Below are positions 1-5,649 of a stretch of 6,623 nt of DNA, piece after piece (position 1 is the first letter of the stretch; each line of letters starts with the position of its first letter). The notes below the pieces were generated by a model. The model saw nothing but the letters and a program-made list of their open reading frames with translations, was not told the origin of the DNA and ran no database searches. Source of the DNA: Oscillospiraceae bacterium (GTDB lineage: Bacteria; Bacillota; Clostridia; Oscillospirales; Ruminococcaceae); NCBI GenBank assembly GCA_017848155.1, contig JAGAKC010000290.1:1-6623 (forward strand). The letters are read 5' to 3'. The position numbers and the translations under genes are program-made.

Positions 1-401
1 ACAACATTATTTTCGCATGGGACGAGCTGAGCGCTCTTGCAAAAGAAAATCTTGACCTTGCACGTACAAGGCTGATAAATATTCTTTGCAACTACCGTGG
101 ATTTAAGCAGTGCGATCTGATACTCGTATTTGACGCATACAAGGTCAAGGGCAATCACCGTGAGGTGGAAGAGATAGGCGGTATCAATGTGGTATACACA
201 AAGGAAGCCGAAACTGCTGACATGTACATCGAGAAGGTCGCACATGAGCTTGGAAGAAAGCATCGTGTAAGGGTCGCCACCTCTGACAGCGTGGAACAGG
301 TCATAATAATGGGCAGCGGCGGTATACGAGTATCTGCTTCGGAATTTCTTGACGAGGTCAGACTTGTTGAAAAGGCTATCAGAGATATTATTGAAAGCTG
401 A
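1..401 (+). CDS. YacP/Rae1-like NYN-domain ribonuclease, 5'-truncated
   Basis: The reading frame is open from base 3 to the TGA at 399-401, giving 132 visible residues, and its start lies outside the window. The first visible residues (NIIFAWDEL) match the segment that follows the DGY of a YacP-family NYN domain. Further family features are LVFDAYKVKGN, with the acidic residue after the second strand, then VVYTKEAETADMYIEK and VATSDSVEQ, which carry the other conserved acidic and serine positions, and finally GSGGIRVSASEF. YacP/Rae1 of Bacillus is a ribosome-associated mRNA endonuclease acting in the cytoplasm. Compared with that protein only about nine N-terminal residues would be missing. 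However, in Clostridia I recall this domain also as the C-terminal end of a TetM/EF-G-like GTPase, so the visible part may belong to a much larger protein. Domain assignment is firm; exact function and full length are open. trmO follows after 8 bases. Confidence 0.85.
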   Translation, partial: NIIFAWDELSALAKENLDLARTRLINILCNYRGFKQCDLILVFDAYKVKGNHREVEEIGGINVVYTKEAETADMYIEKVAHELGRKHRVRVATSDSVEQVIIMGSGGIRVSASEFLDEVRLVEKAIRDIIES

Positions 402-409
402 GGGGCTTC

Positions 410-1099
410 ATGGAAATAAAACCTATAGCATACATCAGAACGGATTTCAAAGAGAAATTCGGAATACCTCGGCAGAGTGGTCTTGTAAGCTCCGTCAGAG
501 GTGACATCATATTTCAGCCGCAATTCCGTAATCCCGAAGCGCTTCGGGGACTTGAACAATACACACATATCTGGCTCATATGGGAGTTTTCGGAAGCTGT
601 CCGCAGCGAATGGTCGCCGACAGTAAGACCTCCACGGCTTGGTGGCAATAAGCGCATGGGAGTATTTGCAACCCGTTCTCCCTATCGTCCGAATCCTCTT
701 GGACTCAGCTCTGTTAAAATAGAGGAGATCAGACCTGATACTCCGAACGGACCTGTTATAACAGTTTCCGGTGTTGATCTTATGGACAAGACCCCTATCT
801 ATGATATCAAGCCGTATCTTCCCTACGCTGATATCCACGTGGACGCTTCCGACGGATTTGCACTGACCAGAAAAGAGGGTGCACTGGAAGTCATCGTACC
901 CGACGATATTGAGCCGTTGATCCCTGCTGACAAGCGGCAGGCGCTCATAGAGATACTGGCGCAGGATCCAAGACCACAATACCAGAGCTCGCCCGACAGG
1001 GTCTATACCATGAGCTTTGCAGGGATGGATGTGAGCTTTTGTATAGATGATAAAACTGTTACAATAAAGAATATCAAAGCATTGTCACATATGTTATAA
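410..1099 (+). CDS. trmO: tRNA (t6A37)-N6-methyltransferase TrmO (TsaA/YaeB family)
   Basis: This 229-residue protein has close to the usual family length (about 235 in E. coli). TrmO uses S-adenosylmethionine to methylate N6 of threonylcarbamoyladenosine 37 in threonine tRNAs, giving m6t6A, which tunes decoding by the anticodon. The signature of this beta-barrel methyltransferase family is clear: PIAYIRTDF at the N-terminus, FQPQFRNPEALRGLEQYTHIWLIWEF (residues 35-60, in two blocks), RPPRLGGNKRMGVFATRSP (73-91) continuing into YRPNPLGLS (92-100), and DLMDKTPIYDIKPYLPYAD (123-141). The C-terminal domain carries DPRPQYQ (186-192) and FAGMDVSF (203-210). The ATG is supported by GAGGGG at 400-405, four bases upstream, which overlaps the stop codon of the preceding NYN gene, so the two are probably cotranscribed and translationally linked. 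No missing key motif was seen. Confidence 0.93.
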   Translation: MEIKPIAYIRTDFKEKFGIPRQSGLVSSVRGDIIFQPQFRNPEALRGLEQYTHIWLIWEFSEAVRSEWSPTVRPPRLGGNKRMGVFATRSPYRPNPLGLSSVKIEEIRPDTPNGPVITVSGVDLMDKTPIYDIKPYLPYADIHVDASDGFALTRKEGALEVIVPDDIEPLIPADKRQALIEILAQDPRPQYQSSPDRVYTMSFAGMDVSFCIDDKTVTIKNIKALSHML

Positions 1100-1103
1100 A
1101 GAT

Positions 1104-1128
1104 CGGGCAGCTGTTTTTCAGCTGCCCG
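1104..1128. terminator. bidirectional hairpin terminator between convergent genes
   Basis: CGGGCAGCTG (1104-1113) and CAGCTGCCCG (1119-1128) form a perfect 10-bp, GC-rich stem with a TTTTT loop. It lies 4 bases after the trmO stop and 9 bases past the corA stop, so it could end both transcripts. The flanking U-runs are short in both directions (CCATTTTCTA downstream on the plus strand, ATCTTTAT on the minus strand), so efficiency is uncertain. Confidence 0.75.
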
Positions 1129-1137
1129 TACCATTTT

Positions 1138-2085
1138 CTATTTGAATTTCTGCGTTATATTGATGAATATGCCCACAAGCACAGCCAGAACAACGCTTAT
1201 CACCAGCGGAAACCATACATTCGCAAGCGGCAGACCGCCTGAATTTTCATTGATGTTCATGCCGTAAAAGCTGAACACGATGGTCGGAACTGCGATAAGT
1301 ATCGTGAATGTAGTCATGCGCTTCATGACGATGTTAAGATTGTTGGATATGATGCTGGCAAAGGTGTCCATCGTTCCCGAAAGAATGTTGGAGTAGATAT
1401 TTGTCATCTCTATAGCCTGTCTGACCTCGATAAGAACATCGTCAAGCAGGTCCTGGTCCTCCTCATACAGCTTCAGGAAACGTCCCCTCATAAGCTTGTC
1501 AAGGATAGTTTCATTTGCCTTAAGAGATGTAGAGAAATACACCAGTGACTTTTCAAGTCCGTAAAGCTGGATAAGTCCCTTGTTCTTCATGGACTTGTAC
1601 AGCGTTCCCTCAACATAGTTTGCGATCTTGTTGATCTGCTTAAGATATTGCAGGTATCTTGCCGCTATCCTTAACAGTACGGTAAACACGAACTGGGTCT
1701 TGAAGTGGGGAAAAACGCCCTTTACAACGCCCTTTGCAATATCATTCAGCACAGAGTTATCCTTTGCACTGACCGTCACCACATTGCTGCCCGTTATGAT
1801 GATACTCATAGGGGTCGTGGAATACAGCAGCGTCCTGTCAGGGTTATTGTCGGTTTCTGCTACGGGATAGTCAACGACGATGAGCGTTACTCCGTCATCC
1901 GATTCGATTCGTGACGGCTCCTCCTCGTCCAGTGCGGCACGTACATAGTCACGGTCGATACCAAGATCATCCTCAAGCTCGGATATCTCGGTCTCAGTGG
2001 GGTTCGTTACAGATATCCAGCAGCCTGCATCAGCTGTTTCCACCTCTGTGAGATGTCCCTCGATACTCTTGTAATACTTTATCAC
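1138..2085 (-). CDS. corA: CorA-family divalent metal ion transporter
   Basis: The 315-residue product has the CorA plan. A large soluble N-terminal domain (about 1-250), rich in acidic residues and long helices, is followed by two membrane helices near the C-terminus (about 258-275 and 292-308). The diagnostic YGMN signature (residues 274-277) closes the first helix and forms the ion selectivity loop; the following short loop is INENSGGLPLANV. The C-terminus QKFK is basic, as usual for the cytoplasmic end. CorA proteins assemble as homopentamers in the cytoplasmic membrane and take up Mg2+, sometimes Co2+ or Ni2+; which ion is used here cannot be read from the sequence. The start is GTG at 2083-2085, backed by AAGGAG (2095-2100) at 9 bases spacing. 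Translation probably depends on the leader upstream: a promoter, a 33-codon reading frame ending 18 bases before the GTG, and a stem that can hide the ribosome binding site. Family is certain; the symbol is used in the family sense. Confidence 0.92.
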   Translation of the reverse strand: MIKYYKSIEGHLTEVETADAGCWISVTNPTETEISELEDDLGIDRDYVRAALDEEEPSRIESDDGVTLIVVDYPVAETDNNPDRTLLYSTTPMSIIITGSNVVTVSAKDNSVLNDIAKGVVKGVFPHFKTQFVFTVLLRIAARYLQYLKQINKIANYVEGTLYKSMKNKGLIQLYGLEKSLVYFSTSLKANETILDKLMRGRFLKLYEEDQDLLDDVLIEVRQAIEMTNIYSNILSGTMDTFASIISNNLNIVMKRMTTFTILIAVPTIVFSFYGMNINENSGGLPLANVWFPLVISVVLAVLVGIFINITQKFK

Positions 2086-2094
2086 TTTGTTTCA

Positions 2095-2117
2095 CTCCTT
2101 GCTTTATGCGCAAAGAA
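2095..2117 (-). promoter_or_regulatory. stem that sequesters the corA ribosome binding site
   Basis: On the minus-strand RNA, UUCUUUGC (2117-2110) can pair with GCAAGGAG (2102-2095) over 8 bp, two of them G-U, around a 7-base loop GCAUAAA (2109-2103). The paired segment includes the entire AAGGAG of corA, and the loop carries the UAA stop (2106-2104) of the leader reading frame. A ribosome terminating there would melt the stem. Pairing was derived by eye; no folding energy was computed. Confidence 0.5.
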
Positions 2118-2205
2118 GCCTGCCGCAGATATGAACACACACCACAGCAGCTTCTGCAATTTTTATCGACAGTCTACTTCGTGCCTGCCCGGGGTCTGCG
2201 TTCAT
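2104..2205 (-). CDS. putative 33-residue corA leader peptide
   Basis: An ATG at 2205-2203 opens a 33-codon frame ending with TAA at 2106-2104. The upstream AAGGATGGTGA (2220-2210) is nearly a full anti-16S match interrupted by a single extra T, ending 4 bases before the ATG, and a good promoter lies about 33 bases upstream of the start. The peptide begins MNADPGQARSRL, continues with SIKIAEAAVV and ends CVHICGRLLCA. It is basic, with a hydrophobic and cysteine-rich C-terminal half (C23, H25, C27, C32). The stop lies 18 bases before the corA GTG and only 3 bases before the AAGGAG-containing segment. I do not recognise the peptide. Position and signals suggest a translated leader acting in cis on corA, comparable in concept to CorL of Salmonella. 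An independent small protein remains possible. Confidence 0.6.
   Translation of the reverse strand: MNADPGQARSRLSIKIAEAAVVCVHICGRLLCA
2114..2155 (-). promoter_or_regulatory. competing upstream stem in the corA leader
   Basis: On the minus-strand RNA, AGAAGCUGCUG (2155-2145) pairs with CGGCA (2125-2121) and GCUUCU (2119-2114), with one bulged G at 2120. This gives about 11 bp, extendable by three weaker pairs (2144-2142 with 2128-2126). Its right arm shares bases 2114-2117 with the stem covering the corA ribosome binding site, so the two cannot form together. If this stem forms, the corA site is free. Its left arm covers leader codons 17-21, so a ribosome paused there would favour the closed form. 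Confidence 0.45.
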
Positions 2206-2237
2206 ATTCTCACCATCCTTTTTAGTAATATAGTCTT

Positions 2238-2266
2238 ATTTTACCATATTCCCGATCAAAATACAA
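2238..2266 (-). promoter_or_regulatory. sigma-A-type promoter for the corA leader
   Basis: On the minus strand, TTGTAT (2266-2261) and TAAAAT (2243-2238) are separated by exactly 17 bases. The -10 matches five of six consensus positions and the -35 matches the TTG only. Transcription would begin near 2231, about 26 bases before the leader ATG. A short dyad, CCGAT (2270-2266) and ATCGG (2256-2252), overlaps the -35 and could be an operator, though 5-bp arms are weak evidence. The promoter begins only 8 bases after the stop of the sigma-like gene, so corA can have its own transcript. Confidence 0.6.
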
Positions 2267-2274
2267 TCGGTATT

Positions 2275-3018
2275 TTACACAGAAATCTCATTTTTTTCTG
2301 ACGCCTCATAGGTGTAGTAAAAGCTCTCGCCGTCGGATATCTCGTCATAGGACGACAGGTCGCCCTCACGCTCACGCATGTCGATATATTGCTGAAGCAG
2401 CGGTATCACTATGCACAGTACGACCGTAATAATTACCGCAATAACACATACAACTATCTTCTGCTCTTTTTTCCATGTGTGTACAGGGACAGCCTCATCT
2501 TTCACCTCAAAGCGGCGCTTGTTACCTGAAGTAACACTGCGGATAACATAAGCCTTAAGCTTATCCTCCGCTTTTATCTTCGTACAGATATATTTGTAGT
2601 CCTTTTCAAGCCTTGCAGAAAGCTCTTCAGAAATCTCCCCAAGGACAGATGAGATATACTTCTCGCTCTGCCCTGTTATTTTTGCTATCTGCTTTTCGTC
2701 AAGGTCGTTCTCGTAGAACATGTGAACGACCGTTCGTGACATCTCGCCAAGCTTCAGCACCTCTTCAAGCAGAGCCTGTCTTTTCGCATCAAGCTCTACT
2801 CCCGTCAGCGCAGCTGCACCCTCGTTGCTGTCAGTATCAGCACACTCTTTATAGGCTCTCACCGCAAGCTCGTACATCTCACTTACGTCCGAAAAGTCCT
2901 CATAAGCAGACATCGTGTTTATAAAGACCTTTTTTGCGGAAGTAAAATCCTTTGTCACGACAAGCGCTAACGCAAATACATCATCGCCGAAATCGTCAAT
3001 AAGCCTTGTGATATCCAT
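2275..3018 (-). CDS. sigma-70-family (ECF-like) protein with C-terminal membrane anchor
   Basis: The 247-residue product combines three parts. Residues about 5-60 resemble a degenerate sigma region 2 (FGDDVFALALVVTKDF, then a segment aligning with the helix that normally ends in basic DNA-binding residues, here largely lost). Residues about 81-142 are a recognisable sigma region 4 helix-turn-helix (LGEMSRTVVHMFYENDLDEK, then QIAKITGQSEKYISSVLGEI). After a basic linker, residues about 187-208 form one hydrophobic membrane helix, followed by an acidic tail of some 39 residues that should lie outside the cell by the positive-inside rule. The role is inferred only: a membrane-tethered sigma-like regulator, perhaps released by proteolysis or acting without promoter recognition. 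The ATG is the only reasonable start, because an in-frame TAA lies eight codons upstream with no other start codon between. No clear ribosome binding site precedes it; the 4-base gap after hisE suggests coupled translation. Confidence 0.65.
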   Translation of the reverse strand: MDITRLIDDFGDDVFALALVVTKDFTSAKKVFINTMSAYEDFSDVSEMYELAVRAYKECADTDSNEGAAALTGVELDAKRQALLEEVLKLGEMSRTVVHMFYENDLDEKQIAKITGQSEKYISSVLGEISEELSARLEKDYKYICTKIKAEDKLKAYVIRSVTSGNKRRFEVKDEAVPVHTWKKEQKIVVCVIAVIITVVLCIVIPLLQQYIDMREREGDLSSYDEISDGESFYYTYEASEKNEISV

Positions 3019-3022
3019 TGTA

Positions 3023-3346
3023 TCAGGTATTATGGTCGCTTACATGGAACTGCTTAAGATTACCGATCTTTGCGGCACTCTCCTCCATGATCTTCTCAAC
3101 ATCGTCTACGGATACCCCGCACTCTACCATAAGCACTACCATATGATAAAGCAGGTCGTTGATCTCGTTGGAAAGCTCCTCCTTGTCGGCGTTTTTCGCA
3201 GCGATGACCATTTCTGTGCACTCCTCGCCGCACTTTTTGAGAATCTTGTCAAGACCCTTCTCAAAAAGGTAGCAGGTGTAGCTTCCCTCCTGCGGATCAT
3301 TTCTTCTGTTTACGACAACATCGTACATGTCCTTGAATGCCTGCAT
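3023..3346 (-). CDS. hisE: phosphoribosyl-ATP pyrophosphatase HisE
   Basis: HisE hydrolyses phosphoribosyl-ATP to phosphoribosyl-AMP and pyrophosphate, the second step of histidine synthesis. The 107-residue protein is of normal length for a stand-alone HisE and has the all-helical MazG-like metal site: EKGLDKILKKCGEECTEMVI (residues 29-48), with acidic residues E41, E42 and E45, then NEINDLLYHM (60-69), with the E61-x-x-D64 pair. In many bacteria HisE is fused behind HisI; here it is a separate gene whose ATG follows the hisI stop after one base. Its ribosome binding site AAGGAG (3354-3359) lies inside the last hisI codons at 7 bases spacing, so translation is likely coupled. The C-terminal stretch after about residue 97 (LKQFHVSDHNT) is not part of the catalytic core. 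Confidence 0.95.
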   Translation of the reverse strand: MQAFKDMYDVVVNRRNDPQEGSYTCYLFEKGLDKILKKCGEECTEMVIAAKNADKEELSNEINDLLYHMVVLMVECGVSVDDVEKIMEESAAKIGNLKQFHVSDHNT

Positions 3347-3347
3347 A

Positions 3348-3764
3348 TCAGTTCTCCTTTACTTCATTCAGATTAATCAGCTTCATTGTTTCCATATCAA
3401 GCTCACGATAGTAACAGTTGTTTGCAACCCCGTTCCAGCTTGTATGGCAAATGTTTCCCTTGTCGGGAGTAACCTGGAATACCAGCGAATTCTGCTCGCA
3501 GTTTACATACACATGATGTAAAGTGAAAGTGTTGCCCGATTCCAGTCCTTTATACCACAGCTTGTTACGTGAGGTGCTCCAGAATATAGCCTTGCGCTGT
3601 CTGATGCTCTCCTTCAGGGATTCCTCGTTTACATAAGCCACCAGAATGACCTCTTTGGTATGCAGATTCTGCACAGCAACAGGGATCACCTTATTTTCGG
3701 GGTCTATCTTTGCGAGCTTCTCAAAATCAAGCATCAGCTCATTTGTTTCTTCTATAAGTCCCAT
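3348..3764 (-). CDS. hisI: phosphoribosyl-AMP cyclohydrolase HisI (variant metal site)
   Basis: HisI opens the adenine ring of phosphoribosyl-AMP, the third step of histidine synthesis. The 138-residue protein shows VILVAYVNEESLKESI (39-54), AIFWSTSRNKLWYKGLESGN (59-78), then VNCEQNSL (87-94), NICHTSW (104-110) and NCYYREL (116-122). The three zinc cysteines are C89, C106 and C117. The motif around the first is unusual: typical HisI has D-C-D-x-D, whose aspartates bind Mg2+, while this protein has N-C-E-Q-N. There is also an insertion of several residues (SWNGVANN) between the second and third cysteines. I believe NCE-type relatives exist in other phyla, so this may be a known subfamily rather than a defect, and intact operon position supports activity. 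The ATG has GAGG five bases upstream and starts two bases after the hisF stop. Confidence 0.9.
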   Translation of the reverse strand: MGLIEETNELMLDFEKLAKIDPENKVIPVAVQNLHTKEVILVAYVNEESLKESIRQRKAIFWSTSRNKLWYKGLESGNTFTLHHVYVNCEQNSLVFQVTPDKGNICHTSWNGVANNCYYRELDMETMKLINLNEVKEN

Positions 3765-3766
3765 TA

Positions 3767-4522
3767 TTACCTCACTGCGATGTTCTTTTTCTTAAGATAG
3801 TCCTTTACCTCGCCGACGGTAAGCTCACCGAAATGGAACAGCGAAGCTGCAAGGGCAGCGGAAGAATCAGTCTGCTCGAAAACCTCGGAGAAGTGCTCTA
3901 TCGTACCACAGCCGCCGCTTGCGATAACAGGAATACTAACACGATCGCATACAAATTTCAGCATCTCGATATCAAAGCCGCCCCGTACACCATCAGTGTC
4001 GATAGAGTTAAGGCATATCTCACCTGCGCCCCGCTCCTGTATCTCCTTTACCCAGTCGCCGAGATCAAGGTTCATATCTACTCTGCCGCCGTTGATAAAA
4101 ACAGAATAGCCGCCCTTGTCGTTGCGCTTAGCGTCTATACCAACGACCACGCACTGACTTCCGAATATCTCAGCCGCATCACTGATGAGCTTCGGATTCT
4201 TTACCGCCTGGGAATTTACAGACACCTTATCTGCACCCGCTCTGAGCGTATCACGGAAATCATCCACAGTTGCAATACCGCCGCCAACACAAAGCGGTAC
4301 GAAAACCTGCTGTGCGGTACGTCTTACTACGTCCAGCATCACGCCTCTACCCTCATAGGAAGCGGTTATATCGTAAAATACAAGCTCGTCTGCGCCCTGT
4401 TTATTGTACTGGATAGCAAGCTCGACGGGGTCGCCAACGTCCTTTACTCCCTCAAAATTAACTCCCTTTACCACCTTGCCGTTGCGCACGTCAAGGCATG
4501 GGATTATTCTTTTTGCAAGCAT
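3767..4522 (-). CDS. hisF: imidazole glycerol phosphate synthase, cyclase subunit HisF
   Basis: HisF is the (beta/alpha)8-barrel subunit that takes ammonia from HisH and converts PRFAR into imidazole-glycerol phosphate and AICAR. The 251-residue length is standard. The catalytic pair is present at the canonical positions, D11 ([16 protein letters not shown]) and D130 ([11 protein letters not shown]). Gate residues known from Thermotoga HisF also appear: R5, E46, K99 and E168 (equivalent to 167). Phosphate-binding glycines are in CVGGGI (78-83) and ASGGCGT (201-207), and the end [12 protein letters not shown] plus the C-terminal VR are typical. AAAGGA (4529-4534) lies six bases before the ATG. 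The gene is separated from hisA by a small membrane-protein gene, which is unusual because hisA and hisF normally adjoin. Confidence 0.97.
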   Translation of the reverse strand: MLAKRIIPCLDVRNGKVVKGVNFEGVKDVGDPVELAIQYNKQGADELVFYDITASYEGRGVMLDVVRRTAQQVFVPLCVGGGIATVDDFRDTLRAGADKVSVNSQAVKNPKLISDAAEIFGSQCVVVGIDAKRNDKGGYSVFINGGRVDMNLDLGDWVKEIQERGAGEICLNSIDTDGVRGGFDIEMLKFVCDRVSIPVIASGGCGTIEHFSEVFEQTDSSAALAASLFHFGELTVGEVKDYLKKKNIAVR

Positions 4523-4545
4523 AATTTATCCTTTCAAATTATATT

Positions 4546-4872
4546 TTAGCCGCCTTTAGCGTCAGATATATACGTCTCACAAGCTAAGCCATTATCATCA
4601 AATCTGATAAAAAAGTAATCATCGTGCAGCGGCATATCCTCCAGTTCATATACCATTTCATGAATACTAGTGAATGTATAAGTTTTGTATGGCTCACCAT
4701 AACGAACGATTATTTCCTCTGATGTCTTTCCGCATATCCATGATGTGTCATAAGGAATATAAGAATTGAAACTTACATTCCATAACCAAGGAATGCCGAT
4801 AAAAATCAGAAAAAGCATTACTATAAGTACAAACAGCGATAAGAAAAATGCGAAGAAATCATTCTTATACAT
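4546..4872 (-). CDS. small single-pass membrane protein inside the his operon, possible SmpA/BamE-like fold
   Basis: The 108-residue product begins with a strongly hydrophobic, aromatic-rich helix (about residues 6-31), probably a membrane anchor or uncleaved signal. It continues with a small soluble domain bearing [14 protein letters not shown] (48-61), then [12 protein letters not shown] (66-77) and [13 protein letters not shown] (84-96). The pattern of a G-x-[ST]-x-E-E helix ending in a YGEP turn, followed by strands ending in an F-D-x-x-G turn, recalls the SmpA/OmlA (BamE-like) fold; this is a resemblance, not a demonstrated homology. The ATG is certain from AAGGAGG (4881-4887) at 8 bases. 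By hand count 103 of 300 bases (4561-4860) are G or C, against 93 of 180 in hisF (3961-4140), so composition differs sharply from its neighbours. It has no known part in histidine synthesis and looks like a later insertion. Confidence 0.75.
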   Translation of the reverse strand: MYKNDFFAFFLSLFVLIVMLFLIFIGIPWLWNVSFNSYIPYDTSWICGKTSEEIIVRYGEPYKTYTFTSIHEMVYELEDMPLHDDYFFIRFDDNGLACETYISDAKGG

Positions 4873-4915
4873 AAGAACGTCCTCCTTATGCAGTTACCTA
4901 TTCATCTACACCACT

Positions 4916-5632
4916 TCAAACTTTTGCAAGCTCCACAGCCTCTTTCAGATCAAGACTACCGCTATAGATGCTCTTGCCACAGATAGTACCGTACAGACCC
5001 ATCTCCTTACAGATACGGATGTCCTCGATAGTATGAACACCGCCGCTTGCGATAATGTTCGAAGAACAGCATTCATTGATCTGCTTGAGCTGTTCAGCAT
5101 TAACGCCCGACAGAGTTCCGTCCTTTGAGATATCAGTAAAAATGATGTACTGCACACCGATATCGCTCATTGCCTTTGCAAGATCAGTGAAATGAACATC
5201 AGATGTTTCAAGCCAGCCCTCGGTAGCTACATAACCGTTCTTTGCGTCTATCCCGACAGCAATACGCTCACCGTATTCCTTAACAGCGTCCTTTACAAGC
5301 TGGGGATTCTTGACAGCCGCAGAACCTATTATAACACGGCTAATTCCTGCGGAGAGGTACATTTCGACCGTGTCAAGAGTACGTATTCCGCCGCCTACCT
5401 CTACCTTTAAGCCTGTGTTCTTTGCTACATCAAGGAATATCTCCTTATTCTGCTGCGTAGCGTCCTTTGCGCCGTCCAGGTCTACCATGTGTATCCACTC
5501 TGCTCCTGCCCTTTCAAATGAGCGTGCAGTGTCCATGTAGCTTTCGGCGACCTTTTCAACTGTGCCGTAGTCACCCTTGAAAAGGCGCACGCAGTTTCCG
5601 TCCTTTATATCTATTGCAGGTAAAATTACCAT
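4916..5632 (-). CDS. hisA: ProFAR isomerase HisA
   Basis: HisA carries out the Amadori rearrangement of ProFAR to PRFAR, the fourth step of histidine synthesis and the substrate supply for HisF. The 238-residue protein has normal length. Catalytic residues are seen as D8 (MVILPAIDIKDGNCVRL) and D129 (IAVGIDAKNGYVATEGW, with W140). Phosphate-binding motifs are VGGGIR (79-84), VIIGSAAV (100-107), TDISKDGTLSG (166-176) and IASGGVHT (194-201). Presence of a separate HisF argues against the bifunctional HisA/TrpF (PriA) enzyme of actinobacteria, although substrate range cannot be proven from sequence. AAGGAG (5639-5644) is six bases before the ATG. It is preceded by an 82-base gap after hisH that contains a possible hairpin, the largest gap among the his genes here. 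Confidence 0.96.
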   Translation of the reverse strand: MVILPAIDIKDGNCVRLFKGDYGTVEKVAESYMDTARSFERAGAEWIHMVDLDGAKDATQQNKEIFLDVAKNTGLKVEVGGGIRTLDTVEMYLSAGISRVIIGSAAVKNPQLVKDAVKEYGERIAVGIDAKNGYVATEGWLETSDVHFTDLAKAMSDIGVQYIIFTDISKDGTLSGVNAEQLKQINECCSSNIIASGGVHTIEDIRICKEMGLYGTICGKSIYSGSLDLKEAVELAKV

Positions 5633-5649
5633 GTTTATCTCCTTGATAC

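Noticed and set aside
155..979. Long minus-strand open frame of 274 codons opposite the NYN and trmO genes
   Set aside because: It is a shadow of two well-identified plus-strand genes, lacks any recognisable domain, and is rich in Ser and Arg as antisense frames often are.
2086..2237. M-box (ykoK) Mg2+ riboswitch upstream of corA
   Set aside because: I looked for the conserved M-box core and multi-helix layout and did not find it. The transcribed leader is mostly occupied by a 33-codon frame and two simple stems.
2252..2270. Terminator after the sigma-like gene (CCGAT/ATCGG dyad)
   Set aside because: The stem is only 5 bp with a 9-base loop and no U-run follows; it overlaps the -35 of the corA leader promoter instead.
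3833..4549. Plus-strand open frame of 238 codons opposite hisF
   Set aside because: It lies antisense to a clear HisF with intact catalytic residues and has no ribosome binding site or family resemblance.
4523..4566. Internal promoter for hisF: TATAAT at 4543-4538 with CTGACG 16 bases upstream
   Set aside because: A start from it would fall inside the hisF ribosome binding site, leaving almost no leader. The -10 is in an AT-rich stretch where such matches are expected by chance.
4862..4877. Inverted repeat TTCTTAT-GT-ATAAGAA across the start codon of the small membrane-protein gene
   Set aside because: Seven-base arms in AT-rich sequence are expected several times per window by chance, and no second copy or nearby promoter supports an operator.
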